A DNA stretch of 14,915 nucleotides from Chloroflexota bacterium (GTDB lineage Bacteria > Chloroflexota > Dehalococcoidia > SM23-28-2 > RBG-16-64-32): contig VBJS01000127.1 of NCBI GenBank assembly GCA_005880055.1, forward strand, positions 1,391 through 16,305, in the 5' to 3' direction. Shown piece by piece: positions 1-6,938 of this stretch (within the stretch, counting starts at the first letter, position 1; each line of letters opens with the position of its first letter). The translations under genes were made by a program, and so were the position numbers. Under the pieces are notes generated by a model, which was given only the letters and a program-made list of their open reading frames with translations, searched no databases and was not told the DNA's origin.

Positions 1-122
1 AGCAGGTACACGACATCGGCTCGCCGTTCCTGCCGCAGCCCCTCCGAGGAGGAGCCGCAAGCGCCGGCGGCGGTCACGAGCAGGGCCAAGACCAGATGCA
101 GAGGTTGAATGTGATGTCGCAT
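1..122 (-). CDS. Putative lipoprotein, N-terminal part (runs off the left edge)
   Basis: The reverse strand from the ATG at 122-120 reads MRHHIQPLHLVLALL, then VTAAGAC and GSSSE, and stays open to the window edge (40 codons). A short basic/histidine n-region, a hydrophobic stretch (residues 8-19) and Cys22 in an A-G-A-C context followed by Gly/Ser residues look like a lipoprotein signal peptide. Ala at -3 makes the lipobox weaker than the usual Leu. No clear Shine-Dalgarno precedes the ATG; an in-frame TTG lies 12 bases upstream. A weak possible promoter on this strand is TTGGAA at 229-224 and TGTATA at 205-200 with an 18-base spacer. The gene diverges from the S1 gene. The mature part is too short to assign a function; a substrate-binding or other surface lipoprotein is possible. 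Confidence 0.6.
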   Translation of the reverse strand, partial: MRHHIQPLHLVLALLVTAAGACGSSSEGLRQERRADVVYL

Positions 123-288
123 GGGGAAGGGCAATCGCCTAAGAGACGCGCGCCTGATCGCACACCCGTCCGTCATTAGCTCCTGTGCTCCTCCACTCCT
201 ATACACCCCGCTGACTCTGTTGGTTCCAAAGCTCTGGCCCTGCGCAGCCTCGGATCCGAGCCGCTTCCCTAGGCGTTCAGATAGCGTC

Positions 289-297
289 TGCTATAAT
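289..297 (+). promoter_or_regulatory. Extended -10 promoter for the S1-clpC unit
   Basis: TGcTATAAT is a perfect extended -10 element (TG at 289-290, TATAAT at 292-297). No good -35 hexamer lies 16-18 bases upstream, which an extended -10 tolerates. Transcription would start near 304, giving a leader of about 50 bases before the chosen TTG start at 355. It also shows that an ORF extension back to 121 is not translated from this transcript. No CIRCE or CtsR-type heat-shock operator was seen nearby. Confidence 0.6.
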
Positions 298-341
298 GAC
301 TGGCGAGGAGCCTCATCCCGCCCCTCGTCCCATCTCGTACT

Positions 342-347
342 GGAGGT
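342..347 (+). promoter_or_regulatory. Ribosome binding site that fixes a TTG start
   Basis: GGAGGT at 342-347 sits 7 bases before the in-frame TTG at 355-357. The only later ATG before the first S1 domain (397) has its nearest GGAGG (376-380) 16 bases away, which is too far. This favours TTG initiation. Confidence 0.6.
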
Positions 348-354
348 ACCGCCC

Positions 355-2436
355 TTGACATCGGAACAGCCTAGCGGAGGGAACGGCAACCCGGACATGC
401 AGTCCATGGCCGCCCTCCTGGAAGAAGAAACCGCCGCTTACCCAGAGCTACGCCGCGGCGAGATAATCGAGGGCGTAGTTGTCGGAACCGATCGAGATGG
501 GATCCTCGTGGACATCGGCGCCAAGTCCGAAGGCGTCGTGCCCCCCAGCGAGATGCACTGCCTTCAGCCTGAAGGCGCCTCCCGCCTCAACACCGGCGAC
601 AAGGTGCTCGTCTTCATTGTTCAGCCGGAATCCCAGGAAGGCCAAATCATCCTCTCCCTGGACCGCGCTCGCGGCGAGCGTGGGTGGCGCGTGCTCCAGG
701 ACTACCTGGACGGGAACCAGTCGTTCGAAGGCTACGTGACCGGCAGCAACAAGGGTGGGCTTCTCGTAAACGTCGAAGGCGTCAACGCCTTCGTGCCGCT
801 CTCGCAGATCGTCGCCGGGCCGGAGCGCGGCTCCCCGGAGAACACGCAGCGCGCCCTTTCCGAGTGGGTGGGCCGCAACATCACCCTCAAGGTCATCGAA
901 CTGAACCGGCGCCGCAACCGCGCCATCCTTTCGGAGCGCGCTGCCGTCCAGGAGAGGCGTGCCGCCGATAAAGAGCGCCTCCTCCTCGAGCTGTCTGAAG
1001 GCGACGTTAAGACCGGGCGCATCACCAGCATCCGCGATTTCGGGATCTTCGTCGATATCGGGGGCGCGGACGGGCTCGTCCACCTTTCTGAGCTGTCCTG
1101 GGAGCGGACTCCGAAGTCTCCGCACGAGATGTTCAAAGTGGGCGATGAAGTACCGGTCTACGTCCTGAAGGTGGACAACGAGACCAAAAAGATAGCCCTC
1201 AGCGTGCGGCGCGCGCAGCCGGAGCGCTGGGAAGAGATCGTCTCTCGCTACCGCGAGGGGCAGATCGTGCCGGGGCAGATCACCAAGCTCGCCCCCTTCG
1301 GCGCATTCGTCCGCCTGGAAGGTCCCATTGAGGGGCTGATCCATATCTCGGAGCTGGTGGACCGGCGCATAAACCACCCGAAGGAAGTACTCCAGGAAGG
1401 CGACGTCGTGCCGGTGAAAATCGTGCGCATTGAGTACGACCGGCACCGGTTGGGCTTGAGTCTGCGCCAGGCGCGTGACAGGGCGGAAGAGGACGGTTGG
1501 GTCTTCAACGAGGCCGGCGGCCCCACGCGAGTCCCACAGGACGTACTGGACCAGCTGGGCGTCGAGGCGCCGGAGCCGCGAGCAGAGACCGAGACGGCCT
1601 ATGTGTCTGAGGCGGCGCCCGACGCCGAAGACCTGACACCGCCGGCTGCGGCCGCGGACGTCACCGAGATCGCGACTGAGCCGCCCGAGGAGGCCGTGGC
1701 CGCCGAGGCGACAGAACCAGAGCCCGAAACGGCGCCCGAGGCCGAGGCGACAGAGCCAGAGCCCGAAGCGGCGCCTGAGGCCGAGGCGACAGAGCCAGAG
1801 CCGGAAGCGGCGCCCGAGGTCGAGGCGACAGAGCCAGAGCCGGAAGCGGCGCCCGAGGTCGAGGCGACAGAGCCAGAGCCGGAGGCGGCGCCCGAGGCTG
1901 AGGCGCCAGAGCCAGAGCCCGAAGCGGCGCCTGAGGCCGAGGCGACAGAGCCAGAGCCGGATGCGGCGCCCGAGGCTGAAGCGGTAGAGCCCGAGCCGGA
2001 AGCGGTCGCAGAGCCCGAGTCGCCCGAGGTCGCGGCAATCGAGTCCGAAACGCCGGTAGAGACCGAATCAGCGGCCGAGGAAGAGCCGGCGCCCGACGCC
2101 GAGCCGCCCGAGGTCGCGGCAATCGAGTCCGAAACGCCGGTAGAGACCGAATCAGCGGCCGAGGAAGAGCCGGCGCCCGACGCCGAGCCTGAACCCGACC
2201 TCGCAGCCGAAGCAGAGGCCGAGCCGACGGCAGAAACAGAAATCGAAACGGAAATGAGATCGGAGGCACCCGCGGAAGCGGAGCCCGAGCCTGAGCAGGA
2301 AGAAGAGCAGCCGGCGATGGCCGAGGTCGAGGACGAGGCTCCAGCAGAGGAGCAGGAGCAAAATACCGCAGCGGAACCTGAGGCGCCTGTAACGCAAGAC
2401 GCCCCGGACGCGTTGAATAAAGTAGAGGAAGGTTGA
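355..2436 (+). CDS. rpsA: 30S ribosomal protein S1-like, four S1 domains with a long acidic repeat tail
   Basis: About 693 residues from the TTG at 355. Four S1 (OB-fold) RNA-binding domains lie at about 34-103, 119-193, 216-285 and 301-371. They show family signatures such as GILVDIGAKSEGVVP in the first, DFGIFVDIGGADGLVHLSEL in the third and FGAFVRLEGPIEGLIHISEL in the fourth. The order matches the four-domain bS1 proteins of Gram-positive-type bacteria, so a role in mRNA binding at the ribosome is likely; a general S1-domain regulator is the alternative. From about 406 to the end the protein is a low-complexity Glu/Pro/Ala tail of about 288 residues, strongly acidic, made partly of 13-residue and 28-residue repeats; this is much longer than usual for the family. 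The stop is followed 19 bases later by clpC, so the two are probably co-transcribed. The symbol rests on domain order only. Confidence 0.85.
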   Translation: MTSEQPSGGNGNPDMQSMAALLEEETAAYPELRRGEIIEGVVVGTDRDGILVDIGAKSEGVVPPSEMHCLQPEGASRLNTGDKVLVFIVQPESQEGQIILSLDRARGERGWRVLQDYLDGNQSFEGYVTGSNKGGLLVNVEGVNAFVPLSQIVAGPERGSPENTQRALSEWVGRNITLKVIELNRRRNRAILSERAAVQERRAADKERLLLELSEGDVKTGRITSIRDFGIFVDIGGADGLVHLSELSWERTPKSPHEMFKVGDEVPVYVLKVDNETKKIALSVRRAQPERWEEIVSRYREGQIVPGQITKLAPFGAFVRLEGPIEGLIHISELVDRRINHPKEVLQEGDVVPVKIVRIEYDRHRLGLSLRQARDRAEEDGWVFNEAGGPTRVPQDVLDQLGVEAPEPRAETETAYVSEAAPDAEDLTPPAAAADVTEIATEPPEEAVAAEATEPEPETAPEAEATEPEPEAAPEAEATEPEPEAAPEVEATEPEPEAAPEVEATEPEPEAAPEAEAPEPEPEAAPEAEATEPEPDAAPEAEAVEPEPEAVAEPESPEVAAIESETPVETESAAEEEPAPDAEPPEVAAIESETPVETESAAEEEPAPDAEPEPDLAAEAEAEPTAETEIETEMRSEAPAEAEPEPEQEEEQPAMAEVEDEAPAEEQEQNTAAEPEAPVTQDAPDALNKVEEG
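1702..1974 (+). repeat. 39-bp tandem repeat, seven units, in the S1 tail
   Basis: Seven consecutive 39-base units (starts at 1702, 1741, 1780, 1819, 1858, 1897 and 1936) encode variants of the 13-residue unit AEATEPEPEAAPE. A degenerate eighth begins at 1975. Units differ by a few substitutions (A/V, T/P, E/D), many at the DNA level synonymous. The array is in frame, so copy-number change would keep the ORF open. Confidence 0.9.
2023..2190 (+). repeat. 84-bp direct tandem duplication in the S1 tail
   Basis: Two abutting 84-base copies, 2023-2106 and 2107-2190, are identical except for the last base (g at 2106, t at 2190). Each encodes 28 residues beginning PEVAAIESETPVETES and ending EEEPAPDAEP. 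The near absence of divergence points to a recent duplication. Confidence 0.92.
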
Positions 2437-2455
2437 GCGAGAGAGGGCGGACCCA

Positions 2456-4921
2456 ATGGCGGACAGATTTGACAAATTCACGGAGAGGGCGCGCCGGGTA
2501 CTAACACTTGCCCAGGAGGAAGCCCTCCGCTTCAACCACAACTACATAGGTACGGAGCACCTGCTCTTGGGACTCGTCCGCGAGGGCGAGGGTGTCGCCG
2601 CCAAAGTTCTTGCGAACCTCGGTGTAGAGCTGAACAAGGTGCGCTCCGCAGTCGAATTCATCATCGGCCGCGGCGACCGCGCGGTCATGGGCGAGATTGG
2701 CCTGACGCCGCGCGCCAAGAAGGTCATCGAGCTTGCCGTCGACGAGGCGCGCCGCCTCGGTCATCACTACATCGGCACCGAGCACCTGCTGCTCGGACTC
2801 GTCCGCGAGGGCGAGGGCATCGCCGCCGGCGTCCTCGAGAGTCTCGGCGTCAGTCTGGACAAAGTCCGCGCCGAAGTCACCCGTATCCTCTCCCAGAGCA
2901 TGCCGCAGGGCGCCGCGCAGGGCGGCGGTCGCGCCGCCACTCGCACGCCCACGGTCGACCAGCTGGGCATCGACCTGACCGCCGCAGCGCGGGCAGGCAA
3001 GCTTGACCCGGTGATAGGACGCGAGAAGGAGATCGAGCGCGTCGTCCAGATCCTCTCCCGCCGGACCAAGAACAATCCTGTTCTCATCGGAGAGCCGGGC
3101 GTCGGCAAGACCGCGATCGTGGAGGCTCTTGCCCAGCGCGTGACCAAGGGCGAGGTCCCGGAGATGCTACTGAACCGCCGCCTGGTGACACTGGACATCG
3201 GCTCGCTGGTGGCCGGCACCAAGTACCGCGGCGAATTCGAAGAGCGCCTGAAGAAGGTGATCGAAGAGCTGAAGGGCGCCGGCAACTGCATTCTCTTCAT
3301 CGATGAGATGCACATGCTGGTTGGCGCCGGCGCTGCCGAGGGCGCCGTCGATGCCGCCAATATCCTGAAGCCCTCGTTGGCGCGCGGCGAGCTGCAATGC
3401 GTCGGCGCCACCACGCTGGACGACTACCGGAAGCACATCGAGAAGGACGCAGCGCTCGAGCGCCGCCTCCAGCCGATCATGGTCAACGAGCCTTCGCTCG
3501 AAGACACCATCGAGATCCTGAAGGGCGTGAAGAGCCGCTACGAGGATCACCACGGCCTGACGATTACCGACGAGGCGCTGGAAGCCGCCGCTGAACTGGC
3601 CTCCCGCTACGTCCCCGACCGCTTCCTCCCGGACAAGGCCATCGACCTCGTGGACGAGGCCGCTTCACGGGTGCGCATCAAGCGCTCCTACGCACCGCCG
3701 TCGCTCCAGGAGGCGAACAAGGGTTTGGAGAGCCTACGCCGCGAAAAAGAGGAGGCCATCGCCGCTCAGCAGTACGAGTACGCAGCCGAGCTTCGCGACC
3801 AAGAGGTCAAGCTGCAGGACAAGCTCGACGGCATGGAGACCGGCTGGCAGAGCGAGCGCGAGGAACACAAGCCGGAGGTGACGGGGGAGGACATCTGCGA
3901 AGTCGTCGCCATGTGGACCGGCATCCCCGTCACTCGTATCGCCTCGGAGGAGTCGCAGCGCCTGCTGCACATGGAAGACGCGCTGCATGAGAAGATCGTC
4001 GGACAAGACGAGGCGATCCACAACATCTCCAAGGCCGTCCGCCGCGCCCGCGCCGGGTTGAAGGACCCGCGCCGCCCGATCGGCGTATTCATGTTCCTTG
4101 GCCCGACCGGCGTTGGCAAGACCTACCTGGCCCGGGTCCTCTCCGAGTTCATGTTTGGCAGCGAAGAATCCATGATCAAGCTGGACATGTCGGAGTTCAT
4201 GGAGAAGCACAACGTCTCGCGCCTCATCGGCGCCCCTCCCGGCTACGTCGGCTACGACGACGCCGGGCAACTCACGGACACCGTGCGCCGCAAGTCCTAC
4301 TGCCTCATCCTGCTCGACGAGATCGAGAAGGCACACCCGGAAGTCTTCAACATGCTCCTCCAGATCTTCGACGACGGCCACCTGACCGACGCCAAGGGCC
4401 GCCGCGTGGACTTCCGCAACACCATCCTCATCATGACCTCAAACGTGGGCTCGGACCTCATCCGCAAGGAGACGACGCTCGGCTTCAACGTCAACGTGGA
4501 GGAGTCGGCCAAGGCCGCCGATCAGCACGCGAAGATGAAGGAGAAGGTGCTCAACGCCATGAAGAACGTCTTCCGGCCGGAGTTCATTAACCGGCTGGAC
4601 GCCACCGTTGTCTTCCACTCGCTGACCAGGGAGCACATCCGCCAGATCGTCGAGAACGAGATGAAGGGCATCGAGACTCAACTCGGAGCCAAGGGCGTGA
4701 AGCTCGAGATGACGGTTCCCGCGCTCGACTGGATCGGCGAGAAGGGCTGGGACCCGGTGTTCGGCGCCCGCCCGCTGCGCCGCGTGATTCAGAATGAGAT
4801 CGAGGATCGCCTCTCGGAGGCGCTGCTCGAGGAGCGCTTCACCACCGGAGACACCGTCCGCATCGACGTCGAGAACGGCGAGATCATTCTCACCAACATC
4901 ACGGAGCCGGCGCTGGCTTAA
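2456..4921 (+). CDS. clpC: ATP-dependent Clp protease ATP-binding subunit ClpC
   Basis: An 821-residue AAA+ unfoldase of normal length, expected to feed substrates to ClpP in the cytoplasm. The N-domain has two Clp_N repeats (about 1-145), each with IGTEHLLLGLVREGEG. D1 has Walker A GEPGVGKT (212-219), Walker B ILFIDE (279-284), a KYRG pore loop (256-259) and an arginine-finger segment LERRLQP. A UVR-like coiled-coil M-domain lies at about 424-460, which separates ClpC from ClpA and ClpB. D2 has Walker A GPTGVGKT (549-556), Walker B LILLDE (617-622), the GYVGYD pore loop (596-601), a TLGF ClpP-docking loop (674-677) and sensor-2 GARPLRR (770-776). The ATG at 2456 has AGAGGG 8 bases upstream. 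It follows the S1 gene by 19 bases. No mcsA, mcsB or ctsR partner is present in the window, so adaptor use is unknown. Confidence 0.97.
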   Translation: MADRFDKFTERARRVLTLAQEEALRFNHNYIGTEHLLLGLVREGEGVAAKVLANLGVELNKVRSAVEFIIGRGDRAVMGEIGLTPRAKKVIELAVDEARRLGHHYIGTEHLLLGLVREGEGIAAGVLESLGVSLDKVRAEVTRILSQSMPQGAAQGGGRAATRTPTVDQLGIDLTAAARAGKLDPVIGREKEIERVVQILSRRTKNNPVLIGEPGVGKTAIVEALAQRVTKGEVPEMLLNRRLVTLDIGSLVAGTKYRGEFEERLKKVIEELKGAGNCILFIDEMHMLVGAGAAEGAVDAANILKPSLARGELQCVGATTLDDYRKHIEKDAALERRLQPIMVNEPSLEDTIEILKGVKSRYEDHHGLTITDEALEAAAELASRYVPDRFLPDKAIDLVDEAASRVRIKRSYAPPSLQEANKGLESLRREKEEAIAAQQYEYAAELRDQEVKLQDKLDGMETGWQSEREEHKPEVTGEDICEVVAMWTGIPVTRIASEESQRLLHMEDALHEKIVGQDEAIHNISKAVRRARAGLKDPRRPIGVFMFLGPTGVGKTYLARVLSEFMFGSEESMIKLDMSEFMEKHNVSRLIGAPPGYVGYDDAGQLTDTVRRKSYCLILLDEIEKAHPEVFNMLLQIFDDGHLTDAKGRRVDFRNTILIMTSNVGSDLIRKETTLGFNVNVEESAKAADQHAKMKEKVLNAMKNVFRPEFINRLDATVVFHSLTREHIRQIVENEMKGIETQLGAKGVKLEMTVPALDWIGEKGWDPVFGARPLRRVIQNEIEDRLSEALLEERFTTGDTVRIDVENGEIILTNITEPALA

Positions 4922-4940
4922 CACCCGTAATCGCGAAGCG

Positions 4941-4970
4941 AGAGGCCGCCCGTTCGGGCGGCCTCTTTGT
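4941..4970 (+). terminator. Intrinsic terminator after clpC
   Basis: A perfect 12-bp inverted repeat (agaggccgcccg at 4941-4952 and its complement at 4955-4966) is centred on TT, in practice a 10-11 bp GC-rich stem with a 4-6 base loop. It is followed by a short T-rich run (tctttgt). It lies 20 bases after the clpC stop and before the radA promoter. Confidence 0.85.
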
Positions 4971-4990
4971 GAATAAGTGACGCTCCCGCA

Positions 4991-5019
4991 TTGGCGCTCC
5001 GCGCCCGTGCCGCCATAAT
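4991..5019 (+). promoter_or_regulatory. Probable radA promoter, near-leaderless transcript
   Basis: TTGGCG (4991-4996) and CATAAT (5014-5019) are separated by 17 bases. The expected transcription start, about 7 bases after the -10, falls at 5026-5027, right at the radA ATG (5028). There is no convincing Shine-Dalgarno before that ATG, which fits leaderless translation. Confidence 0.5.
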
Positions 5020-5027
5020 CGGAACAA

Positions 5028-6386
5028 ATGCCAGCCGTTAGCGCTAAGCCGGCTCGCAGCGTCTTCGCCTGCGCCGAGTGCGGGCACGAGAGCCCAAAGT
5101 GGCTCGGCCGCTGCCCCGGCTGCGCCTCCTGGAATAGCTTCGCTGAGGCGCAACACCAGGCCTCCGCCCGAACGCGGGTCGCCACAACTCCGGTCGCGCT
5201 GGCCGATCTCGCCGACGAAGACGCCGCCCGGACGCCCACCGGCCTCCCCGAATTCGATCGCGTGCTCGGCGGCGGTATCGTCGCCGGTGGACTGCTGCTG
5301 ATCGGCGGCGACCCCGGCATCGGCAAGTCCACCCTGCTGCTCCAGGCCGCCGGAATGCTGGCGGCGGCTGGTCGCAGCGTCGTCTACATCTCGGGCGAGG
5401 AGTCGGCCGCGCAGCTCCGGCTGCGGGCCCGCCGGCTGGGCATCGCCGGCGACCGTCTATTCGTGCTGGCCGAGACGGACCTGACATCGGCGCTGCAGGC
5501 GGCGGAGAAGATCAGCCCGTCGCTGCTCGTCGTGGATTCGATTCAGACGGTCGGCAGCGACTCAATAAGCCAGGCGCCCGGAAGCATAGCCCAGCTGCGA
5601 GGCTGCACGATAGAGTTGATGCGCTGGACGAAGGCTACAGGCGTTCCGGCCTGCATCATCGGCCACGTCACCAAGGACGGCGACATCGCCGGCCCGCGCC
5701 TCCTGGAGCACATCGTGGACGTCGTCCTCTACCTCGAGGGCGAGCGTTTCAGCGCCTACCGCCTTCTGCGCGGGCTCAAGAACCGCTTCGGCTCCACCGA
5801 CGAGGTAGGCGTCTTCGAGATGACCGGCGCCGGCCTGCGGGCCGTGGACGACCCCTCCCAGCTCTTCACCGCCGCACGCGCCCGCGACTGTGTGGGCTCT
5901 GTGGTTAAGCCCGTCGTCGAGGGCAGCCGGCCCGTGCTTGTCGAGGTGCAGGCGCTTACCAGCCCTACGATCGCGCCCGCGCCCCGCCGAACGGCCAACG
6001 GCCTCGATTTCAACCGCCTGCTCCTCGTCTCCGCCGTCCTCAGCCGCCGCCTCGGCGAATCGCTCGCATCGCAAGACGTGATCGCCTCGGTTGCGGGCGG
6101 GCTCCGTATCGCCGAGCCGGCCGCAGACCTCGCCGTCGCGCTTGCCATCGTCTCCTCTAACCGCGATAAGCCGGTGGCTCCCGATCTGGTCGCGTTCGGT
6201 GAGGTGGGCCTATCCGGCGAGATCCGCTCTGTTGCCCACGTCGAGCGCCGTCTGAACGAGGCCGCTCGTCTCGGCTTCGGGCGCTGCCTGCTGCCGGAAG
6301 CTTGTATGCCGACGAACCGCTCGGGCCGCCTCAAGCTACTCACGGCCCGCAGTCTTCGTGAAGCGATCAAGGCAGCGCTGGCGTGA
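5028..6386 (+). CDS. radA: DNA repair protein RadA (Sms)
   Basis: A 452-residue protein of standard RadA length. An N-terminal C4 zinc finger (Cys15, Cys18, Cys29, Cys32) lies in the typical context FACAECGHESPKWLGRCPGC. The RecA-like ATPase core has Walker A GGDPGIGKST (93-102) and Walker B LLVVDSIQT (166-174). The RadA-specific KNRFG motif is at 251-255. The C-terminal Lon-protease-like domain (about 300-452) contains GEVGLSGEIR at 391-400; in the family it acts as a structural and DNA-binding part rather than a protease. RadA helps branch migration and processing of recombination intermediates. The start is fixed by the closeness of the zinc finger to the N-terminus. clpC-radA adjacency is also known from Firmicutes, but here a terminator and a new promoter separate the two. 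Confidence 0.97.
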   Translation: MPAVSAKPARSVFACAECGHESPKWLGRCPGCASWNSFAEAQHQASARTRVATTPVALADLADEDAARTPTGLPEFDRVLGGGIVAGGLLLIGGDPGIGKSTLLLQAAGMLAAAGRSVVYISGEESAAQLRLRARRLGIAGDRLFVLAETDLTSALQAAEKISPSLLVVDSIQTVGSDSISQAPGSIAQLRGCTIELMRWTKATGVPACIIGHVTKDGDIAGPRLLEHIVDVVLYLEGERFSAYRLLRGLKNRFGSTDEVGVFEMTGAGLRAVDDPSQLFTAARARDCVGSVVKPVVEGSRPVLVEVQALTSPTIAPAPRRTANGLDFNRLLLVSAVLSRRLGESLASQDVIASVAGGLRIAEPAADLAVALAIVSSNRDKPVAPDLVAFGEVGLSGEIRSVAHVERRLNEAARLGFGRCLLPEACMPTNRSGRLKLLTARSLREAIKAALA

Positions 6387-6811
6387 TGGAACCATTGCCG
6401 GATGCCATCAAGGCGTTCCTTGCCGCCGCACGCGTCTGCCGAATCGCCACCGTACGCGCAGATGGCCAGCCACATCTGATCCCGGTGTGCCCAGTCTACA
6501 ATGGCGATCAGATACTATACGTCGATATCGGGAGCCGCTCGGCCAGCGCGGAGGGCGTTGGGGGCAACGGCCTGGTCGCCGTGCTGGTGGACGCATACGA
6601 CGAGGACTGGAGCCGCCTGAAAGGATTGCTCCTGCGGTGCCGGGCGCAGGCCCTGGAAGGCGAAGCGGTGGAGGCAGCCTGGCGCCAGATCCGCGAGAAG
6701 TATCCGCAGTACGGCTCCGTTGGCTGGGAGCCGCGCCTCACGCTGGCCCTCAGCATCCAGGAGTGGCGGCAGTGGGGCATCTTGGAACGGCCCGAGTACG
6801 ATCCTCGCTAG
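6386..6811 (+). CDS. PPOX-class (pyridoxamine 5'-phosphate oxidase-like) flavin/F420 split-barrel protein
   Basis: A 141-residue protein starting at the ATG 6386, which overlaps the radA stop as TGATG; a GTG immediately before (6383) is an alternative. The sequence resembles the Rv0121-type PPOX subfamily described as F420-dependent: FLAAARVCRIATVRADGQPH at the N-terminus, then a short strand with LIPVCPVYNGDQILYV, the motif AYDEDWSRL (70-78), EKYPQYG (104-110) and a C-terminal IQEWRQW (124-130). The segment at about 49-64, where relatives as I recall them carry a basic stretch before an NP motif, is Gly/Ser/Ala-rich here, so cofactor binding may differ. The role is probably a small redox reaction with F420 or FMN; the substrate is unknown. 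The stop-start overlap suggests coupling to radA translation, although no functional link is evident. Confidence 0.8.
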   Translation: MEPLPDAIKAFLAAARVCRIATVRADGQPHLIPVCPVYNGDQILYVDIGSRSASAEGVGGNGLVAVLVDAYDEDWSRLKGLLLRCRAQALEGEAVEAAWRQIREKYPQYGSVGWEPRLTLALSIQEWRQWGILERPEYDPR

Positions 6812-6835
6812 CCGGGATATCGAAACGGCGGTTCG

Positions 6836-6844
6836 TGCTAGACT
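6836..6844 (+). promoter_or_regulatory. Possible extended -10 promoter upstream of the glycosyltransferase
   Basis: TGcTAGACT has TG at 6836-6837 and a -10-like TAGACT at 6839-6844, the same TGC-spaced layout as the S1 promoter. No clear -35 is visible. It lies between the PPOX stop (6811) and the proposed TTG start (6939). Confidence 0.3.
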
Positions 6845-6938
6845 GAGCGCAGTCAACGCCCATAGCCGCTTAGCGCGTCCGGGAGGGTTCGCCGGACCGG
6901 CAGCCGCCGCCCTGCGGCCTCGTTCTGCAGGCAAGGCC

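Noticed and set aside
121..354. N-terminal extension of the S1 gene back to the ATG at 121
   Set aside because: It precedes the extended -10 promoter at 289-297 and has no S1-like sequence; the TTG at 355 has an ideal ribosome binding site. The ATG at 121 also overlaps the start of the divergent lipoprotein gene.
123..354. Heat-shock operator (CIRCE or CtsR box) upstream of the S1-clpC unit
   Set aside because: No matching inverted or direct repeat was found; control by these regulators is not supported.
448..1446. 332-codon open frame on the minus strand within the S1 domains
   Set aside because: Antisense to four clear S1 domains; the long open frame is a by-product of high GC codon use.
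1599..2456. Ser/Ala/Gly-rich minus-strand open frame opposite the S1 tail
   Set aside because: It is the mirror of the acidic repeat array; composition is forced by the repeats and no independent start signals are seen.
3734..4381. 215-codon minus-strand open frame inside clpC
   Set aside because: Antisense to the conserved D2 ATPase region of ClpC with no domain of its own.
6720..6938. Glycosyltransferase start at TTG 6720
   Set aside because: It would overlap the PPOX gene by 92 bases and add a 73-residue leader that looks like out-of-frame PPOX coding sequence.
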